A stretch of DNA of 64,000 nucleotides. Source: Chara braunii. Taxonomy: Eukaryota; Streptophyta; Charophyceae; Charales; Characeae. This document shows, in pieces, positions 57,733 through 64,000 of the stretch (position 1 is the first letter of the stretch; the number at the start of each line of letters is the position of its first letter). The notes under the pieces were generated by a model. That model was not told the DNA's origin, did no database searches, and saw only the letters and a list, made by a program, of their open reading frames with translations. The stretch lies in assembly GCA_003427395.1 (NCBI GenBank), contig BFEA01000186.1, forward strand, positions 55,691 to 119,690. Direction: 5' to 3'. Made by a program: the position numbers and the translations under genes.

Positions 57733-59800
57733 CCGTCGAAACGAAGTACGGGATGCATCTGGTCAGACCTTGCTGGAAAATGCACGCGTTCGTTTCTACA
57801 GTGGGGTGGCGAGTCCCAAGGTCAGTTTATAGGTGTGCCATTCAGCGACATGGGCAGCCAATATTGTACAATAATAGATGGTTGTGTATACATGGATGTG
57901 TTTTTCTCGTGCAGTGCGGGGTTTCCATATGGGGAATGGCATCAAGTGCGTAAGTGGGGATATATGGTGTCGATATGCACATACATAGGGTTCTGGTCGC
58001 GAACCGGAGACCGACTGGTCGTTTCATGAAACAATGAGGCGGCGGTCGTGGGAGAGGGTCGCGTGACCGTGTGGTGAAAAGCGGGGAGCTGGAGGTCATT
58101 GGCGGGTTTCTAGTACAGGAAAGTTTTTTCTTTATTATCTTACCCTCCATTCACACAACACTCTATATAAATTTGACCTTGCTATCATCTTGATACATTC
58201 TGAGTGTTGCACTCCTCGAAACACACATGATCAAGAAATGCGTCTGAACGCATGCAGAGTGTTGAATAAGTGGAGAGAGGTCCCATGCCATGTTGAACTG
58301 TTCTGCCACTTTTGTTTTTCATTTTATTTCGTTAGGAAAAGAGGGTACCAGCTAACCCTGTTGTATTCATCCATCTCTGATTTCAGCGGAACTCGGCCCT
58401 CTGACATGTTTATAAGCGGTTAAACATACACGTAATCAGCCATAAGCAAGGCAGTTGGGCGGGGTTGTTGGGCGGGGCTGCATGTGACGCCCAACCTCAC
58501 GCCCGGTGCGACTTCCTGATCGGAGTGTGAGTGGGCCTGTAACTTCTGGAAGTGCGAAAAAGGGGTGTGCCAAGGATTTTTGGGAAAGTGGGGGTGAAGT
58601 CTCAGGTCGGAACTGAGATCTCCTGTGGCAAGTTTCAAAGAATCTGATAGGAATGCAAAGGGATGGGCGAGAGGTCAAAGTCTGTTTCTATGCTTCTAAG
58701 TGTTGGGCTACCACCTCTGCTGGTTCCGTCGTCTGGGTTGGACTCGTATTTGGTGCACGGTCAGGATGCTATGGATGTCGCACTGTCTGAACACTTGTTG
58801 GCGTCGTGAGTCGCTGGTCTCAGAATCCGACGCGGCTGGCCATAGCCGAAGGTTGTGCGCCCGTCGTTCTTCCTCCGAGCGAGTTCGCCAGATGAAACCG
58901 GAGGCTCGGTACTCGTGGTCTTGCAAGCACTCCGAACACGGGGGTTGGGGCTAGTACGGAGCCATTGCGCGCCAAGGGATAATGGTCAGTGAATGGAAGG
59001 AGAGTAGTTGGTTTCCAGAATAATTACCCCCTGTTCCACGACAAGGTGACACGTGTACGAGTCGGGGAATTCCAAGTGGTGTGGAATGCGCTCTCGAGCT
59101 TGGTCGATGTCCCACTCGCAAATACATTCGTTTCCCACCGCGTATGGGAATTCGGGAAGTTCTCCCCTCGGTCGTGCAGACAGACACTCGATCCCTCAAA
59201 CACTCGCGGTCAGTAATACGAGAAGGGAGTTCAATATTCATGTTGTGGGGTGAGGCGGAAACCCAGTCATTCGAACAGTTGGACCGAGCACAGGCGCTGC
59301 AGACACGCATGTAGGCCACGTGCGTCTGATTGGGCTTACACGTGTGTGCACAACATCTGCCCTTCGGGCTGATGGACAGAGACCAATAACTCGCGTCTCA
59401 AACGTGCTGGCCCGTTAACCGAGGGTGGGTAGTCCTATCCTGAGGCAGACATCTGGTCATCTAGCATGCTTATTTAATTTCGACAGACAAATACCCATCG
59501 TCCACGCGTCCAGTTTCATGCATGCATAAAAATAGAAGGTGACAATAGTTCAAGCATCGAGATCGTATAAAATTCGATCGTAGGCAATTCACCAATCCAT
59601 GCGGTCCATCCATATAGAGGAAAAAACAAAGTGGGAGAAGCAATCATGCATCAATCAGTATTGACAAACAAAGAAAAGATATGAGATGTCGATCGAAGTC
59701 GGGGATCAATCAATTAGATCCATCAACCTCAGAGGTCAGAGTAGGGGAGAGGAAGAAAAAAAAACATACACGTCAACAAAAAAGAGCAAATGACAAGTCC
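57733..59800. other. Flanking DNA outside element 2, nothing recognised
   Basis: Similarity to the LTR ends exactly at 57,732. The following 2 kb has balanced composition and several open frames of 60-120 codons on both strands, none recognised. TATATAAAT at about 58,162 could be a TATA box, and a pyrimidine-rich stretch ending TTTCAG occurs near 58,385, but no convincing exon follows. It may be low-copy host DNA. Confidence 0.4.
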
Positions 59801-59911
59801 AAATGCCGATCCAGAAGGAAAAAGCGGAGCAACTTGGCCCGAATACTCATAAGGAAAGGAGAAGAATCAAAATGGCTTAGAGGGGTAAAAGAAGAATCTA
59901 ATTGCACACTT

Positions 59912-59973
<62 letters not shown>

Positions 59974-60084
59974 TCGATCCAGAAGGAAAAAGCGGGGCAA
60001 CTTAGCCCAAATACTCAGAAGGAAAGGAGAAGAATCAAAATGGCTTAGAGGGGTAGAAGAAGAAGCTCATTGCACACTTCCCAA

Positions 60085-60122
<38 letters not shown>
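59801..60122. repeat. Duplicated 165-bp unit with (CT)n and (TA)n
   Basis: A unit containing GATCCAGAAGGAAAAAGCGG and AATGGCTTAGAGGGGTA and ending in a (CT)n run occurs twice: 59,801-59,967 and 59,968-60,107. The second (CT)n continues into (TA)n. The open frame at 59,681-60,124 owes its repeats to this. The duplication probably came from slippage or unequal exchange at the (CT)n. Confidence 0.8.
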
Positions 60123-60123
<1 letters not shown>

Positions 60124-61150
60124 GATATCACCCCGATGCGGGTAGTCCATCGCCTCGCACCTACACAGAGTTGTCACCCCGCTTAGTCCGAGCATGTCAG
60201 TCGGGTTCGCCCGTAAGCCGCAATCTGTCTCAGCCCCCAGGTCAACCCCGCATGCCCGGCACCAGCTCGTCGGATCGCCCAACTCTTTACTCACCTTCCA
60301 AATTATGCTTGTTTATTCGATCCTCTCGACCGTGCTAACTTCCAGAAGTCTTAGAGAGGCAGTTAATCGCACTTACGAAATTAATAGCATGCATGTGTGT
60401 GCGTGCGATACCCGGGATTGTGTCTCAGTACGGTGAAGGAGGAAGGAAGTGCCTATGACTGCATGGCCAGGCCGTCGCGTGGGGGACGTAGCCTCACTCC
60501 ACACATCGATCCGGTTATGCATGCGTTTAGGCCAATAGGACAGAGGAAGATGTACATGCACGTAGGAGTGTCACAAAAGATATCAAGAACGAGAGGATTA
60601 CAGTTGTAATTATGCATGCCAAAACCAGAATTACAGTTACACACAAGGATTAAGGCGCGGAGAAATCATAGCGCAGATCCGTACGCGGCAAGGCGTGCGC
60701 AAGCAAGAAGCGTCGTGCATCAAAAATTGAGGTGCGCCTAAATTCGTAATCTAAATCCTATTTGCAAAAAGGAATTTCAAACGAAGCAAATTCCGAGAGC
60801 CCATGGAGGCTTGATAGCAGTTAAAATTTCAAAACGAGTTATTCGTCACGCTTGCGAAGACGAGATCAACTACCAACCGTCATGGGCCCAGGCCATCTCT
60901 CCCCCCTTTTTTTTTCCCAAAGGATGCGAAAGCACAAGGATGTGTAAAGCGAGGTCATCCACGCAATTAATCAGGTCATCCCGACTCAACCCGTTTCAAC
61001 CCCCGACGTAGCCTTGCGCAGAAGATCGCGCGATTGCAGAAAGTTGTTCGTCACATATGTAACACCTAGGGGGTTCCAATCCTGAGCAAGCTCCTCCTTG
61101 CTGCTTCAATCATCTGTCGATCTCTGGTGAACGATGAGGAGTTGGCACAT
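60123..61150. other. Non-coding stretch, nothing recognised
   Basis: No gene or repeat partner seen in the window. It lies on the 3' side of element 4, so part of it could be that element's tail or LTR, but no matching second LTR is present. Confidence 0.4.
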
Positions 61151-61995
61151 GCCACCTACCGTAAGATGGGAGTGTGGAAGTCATCCAGGTGGCATTCGCG
61201 ACTCCGATCTAAAGGTTGTCGGAGAAAGGTAGCCTGATGACGGGAGGAGGCGAAGGGGGATGGGCTTGCGGGAGGGGTGGCAGAAAACGGCTTCGCTTTT
61301 GATCCCCAGTGGGGAGCCGAGTGTAATGGACAATGCGATGTATGTGGAGTAAGCGATGATCCTGGTGAGGGAGGGAGGCAAGGTAATCGGGATAGAGGGT
61401 GCACACGGTGCGGGGGATCGCGTCACGAAGATCCTCGTAACCTTCGCACACGGGGATTACGCCCGAGATTATACAATATACCTCGATATTGTTGTAATCT
61501 CGCCATGAAGAGGTGAAGAGGAGGACGTGGAGGGGGAAAGTGGTTTCGATGGAGCGAGTGGAGGCGTGCGGGAAGATGATGACACCAAGACGGGTAGAAT
61601 AGAGCTGGTGGAAGAGGGAAGGGGGGAAAGGATGTTAGTTGGAAGGAAACGGGGGTCGACCCGTGATCTGATGGATGGCGAGGAAATCAAGGGGACAGCG
61701 GGATAATGACTGGGGACGAAGCCCGAGTGCCCGCATCTCCACGTAGGTGAACAGTGGGCCTCTGTGAGTCAGTGGTGGAGGGTATTGAGGCAATGTTGGA
61801 TTTCTTCTGCGGCGTCTGCTTCTAGATCCCTCCGCGGTGGTGACACCATCTCCTCCGGACTCCTCTTGCGGTGGCTTTCGAGTTGCGCGCCGGATTGTCT
61901 AGCAGCAGCCTCGCGTTCGAATCTTGCACTGGGCGCTTCCCTTCTGCCCTCTCCTGTTGCCTCTGAGCCGCTGCTTCGTCTTCCTCCTTACTCCG
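61151..61995 (-). pseudogene. Possible C-terminal continuation of the element 4 accessory ORF
   Basis: Minus-strand frames here are proline/serine rich and shifted several times (for example EGYEDLRDAIPRTVCTLYPD from 61,445 and a Ser/Pro-rich frame at 61,690). They follow the acidic tail of the accessory ORF. Codon-like character suggests decayed coding sequence, but no domain is recognisable. Confidence 0.3.
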
Positions 61996-63065
61996 TCAAT
62001 CGGAACTGCCCGATTCGTCCGACCCACTCTCTTCCGACCCGTCCTCCTCAGATTCGTGATAATTTGGGTCGTCCGAACTGGCCTCCAATTCTACTTCTTC
62101 GTTCGCGTCTTCCCTCTCCTCCTCTTCGTCTACCTCGTCCTCTTCCCCCACTTCCGCTCTCCGGATGATGGAATCCCACAGAGTGATATCGGTCACGTTG
62201 ATGACCAAATAGTCGCCCGAAGAGGGGAGGTAGATGTTGTCGCCGTCGAGTTTCATGCACGTGGGCCACAATAGTTGTGGCGTCAGTGTACGAGGGAGCA
62301 CGCTGGCACAGACCGCCCGTCACAGAGTGAAAGGATCTCCAGAGGTAAATCGTCTAGGAGCTGGGCCAAGAACACCAGAACTTCGCTTGTAATTTAGCTC
62401 GAGATGTCCGTCCCGCACCTTCCCGAAGAGTATCCCCAGCAGCTCTCCCTCCGTGTCCGTCCTCCAGGCTTGGGCGATCAACAACTCTACCTCATCATTG
62501 GGAACTTCGTCTTCCTCCTCTTTATCTGCAGGCTCGGCGCAATGAAACACTAGCTCGAGAAGGCAAAAGTTGAGTGCGACGTACGTGTGCCACCACTCCG
62601 CCCACTTGCTCGCATCCAGGGTCGGCACGTCCAATCGCCTGATTCGGAAGGAGAGGGGAGGGTCCGTAGCGGACAGCCAGAAGGTAGGGAAATCGGAAGG
62701 AAGCTCGAAGGTCGAAAGGCAGTGTTGTTTCATTGAGGCGGCGTGAAAGGAAGAACCTGTGGGAGGATGATCTCCGGTGCGTCAGGAGAGATCCAGAGTT
62801 GGTTGAGATCAATGTCGTTCTTGGAGTTGATGCGATCGTTGGGTAGCGCTAACAGTTGGACCCAGGCGGCCGAGAGATCCTGCGCCCAGAGTCGTAGCTG
62901 TCGGAAGACGCCTGTATGAGCCGCCGGATGCAACACCGTAAGATCGTCCGTGAAGGTGGCGATCACTGTCACGTAGTTGATGCCTCGTGGAGACAGCCGC
63001 AAAAAAGTTGACGCCTCGGCCAACACTCTCATCCGCTCGCTAGTTCGTGTGAATCGTCGTTGCAT
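61996..63065 (-). pseudogene. Accessory ORF downstream of element 4 integrase, acidic tail
   Basis: Minus strand, about 355 codons in two frames. The first part (63,065-62,730) reads LSPRGINYVTVIATFTDD, VFRQLRLWAQDLSAAWVQLL and IDLNQLWISPDAPEI. A shift near 62,735 leads to LPSDFPTFWLSATDPPLSFR and WAEWWHTYVALNFCLLELVF. A TGA at about 62,317 is followed by VLPRTLTPQLLWPTCMKLDG and YLVINVTDITLWDSIIRRAE. It closes with a 60-residue Glu/Asp/Ser tail. I do not recognise a domain. The tryptophan-rich globular part plus acidic tail looks like a real protein, and its place behind integrase suggests an element-encoded accessory product. It is unrelated in sequence to the zinc-knuckle ORF of elements 1 and 2. 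Confidence 0.6.
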
Positions 63066-63202
63066 GAATGTCCGTCATACTGAAGAAAGTCGCGAAACGA
63101 AGTAGATTTGGACTTAACGTGGCCGCTGCACCTGCCGTATCGACGAAATATGCCCACCGGGTCTCATTAGTCGTTCGCTAATGACCTGCTTAGTAGAAAA
63201 GC

Positions 63203-64000
63203 TCATGGTGATGGGGGAGAGGGTAGAGATGAAAGCTGAGAGGAGGGAGAGTCAGAATATCCAAGTTCGAGGTCGCCGCCTTCCTCTTCGAAAACGAAGG
63301 AAGACGTGGACGAGGGGAGAGACTGAGATGAAGGTAAGGGACGAAGATAGGACACGTGTCGGATGATCGGTCGAGTCAATCGACTTCCCGAGACCTTTGG
63401 CGCAAGCCGCACCGTGTTCACTCCGCTAGGACCGAGCTCAACTACGAGAAATCGCCCGAAGAATCGTGGCGCTTACTTGCCCTGGCGAGCACATTTCCTC
63501 ACCTGCACTATGTCCCCTAATTTATATTGGGCCCGAGGCCCAGCATTCCCATTTCGGGCCTCATAGCTTCGAACCTGTCGCCCGTGGGCCATTTCGGTCA
63601 TTCGTTGTCTTTTTCGGGCCAACCGAGGGATGGCTTTTTCCATCAACTCCAAATGGCGTTGGGCCTTGTCCTTTATGGTGGCCCTCGTGGTCGTTCGTGC
63701 TAGGGTCGTTTCGTCGTTCAGGCTCGGTAGAGCCACACAGGCCAGACTATTAGTCCGTACCTGAAAAGGGGCCAGGCCGGTAGACTCATGAGGAGTCCCC
63801 CAGTGGATAATCAGGATGCGGTCTACGATATCGGGCCAAGGCCTCATGTCCTTGGTCGAGATATTTCACCTCAATGTGGTCTTGATTACTCTATTTGCAT
63901 TTTCTACCAGTCCGTTCGATTGCAACATATGGGGAGCCGTATTACGGATGGAGACGCCATGTACGACTAAGCTCCTCAAGACTTCTCCTCAGAATTCTTC
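63203..64000 (-). pseudogene. Integrase C-terminal half of element 4
   Basis: Minus strand, one frame entering from beyond the window edge. It reads VRNTAPHM-type text then QSNGLVENANRVIKTTLR, with the third catalytic Glu of a DDE integrase, a TGA, RPWPDIVDRILIIHWGTPHE and STGLAPFQVRTN. The C-terminal domain has YKLGDIVQVRK, a TAA at 63,470-63,472, then GPSGVNTVRLAP and RPIIRHVSYLRPLP. A Ser/Pro/Glu-rich end follows. No chromodomain. It differs in wording from elements 1, 2 and the chromovirus, so it is a further lineage. Three stops make it inactive. Confidence 0.75.

Overview
The window is nuclear DNA of a green-lineage eukaryote and consists almost entirely of nested, decayed retrotransposons. 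My best guess is a charophyte alga of the Chara type. The guess rests on three things: a primer-binding site matching the 3' end of a plant tRNA-Asp, nuclear copies of green-plant-type mitochondrial genes (nad5, and probably nad4L and atp6), and Ty3/gypsy proteins whose wording I associate with Chara braunii. The last point is recollection, not a search. I see no intact host gene, no tRNA or rRNA gene and no CRISPR array.

Layout. 1-480 is GC-rich low-complexity DNA. 492-932 is a decayed integrase scrap. 1,437-2,033 is a nuclear mitochondrial insertion (NUMT) from nad5. 3,165-3,746 is a chimeric, tandemly duplicated NUMT with probable atp6 and nad4L pieces. 5,109-8,238 holds the 3' untranslated region and a Gag relic of a giant Ty3/gypsy element ('element 3', minus strand). 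10,061-23,140 is 'element 1' (minus strand): an outer 3' LTR of 6.4 kb, a 1.9-kb 3' untranslated region, a post-integrase ORF with a zinc knuckle, and RNase H-integrase; its 5' half is missing. 23,145-26,142 is a plus-strand chromovirus relic with a chromodomain. 26,935-30,683 is an inverted fragment of the giant LTR. 30,690-31,445 is a LINE reverse-transcriptase relic. 32,127-57,732 is 'element 2' (minus strand), about 25.6 kb from LTR to LTR: LTR 51,664-57,732, tRNA-Asp PBS, Gag, protease, RT, RNase H, integrase, a gag-like ORF after integrase, a 2-kb 3' untranslated region, and LTR 32,127-40,524. 57,733-61,150 is flanking DNA with no gene I recognise. 61,150-64,000 is part of another retroelement ('element 4', minus strand): integrase C-terminal half followed by a different accessory ORF with an acidic tail.

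The most interesting signals are these. (1) The giant LTRs carry arrays of hairpins with a constant AACTTA (or ACTTA) loop. The stems change from unit to unit but keep their base pairing, which points to selection on a folded RNA or DNA. (2) Elements 1 and 2 share a large ORF downstream of integrase that has a capsid-like N-terminus and a C-terminal CCHC knuckle, in addition to the ordinary Gag upstream; this looks like a two-gag retrotransposon lineage. (3) A 928-bp block is identical between the two LTRs of element 2 although its flanks differ visibly. (4) Two insertions of one hAT-like nonautonomous transposon family sit at different places in two LTR copies, one with a matching 8-bp target duplication and one with 7 of 8 bases matching.

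How the genes would work together, by family knowledge: Gag forms the particle, protease-RT-RNase H-integrase copy and insert the element, and the LTR drives transcription. The post-integrase zinc-knuckle protein and the LTR hairpin array are obvious candidates for a protein-RNA pair, but that link is inference. All coding copies here are broken by stops, frameshifts, deletions or lost catalytic residues.
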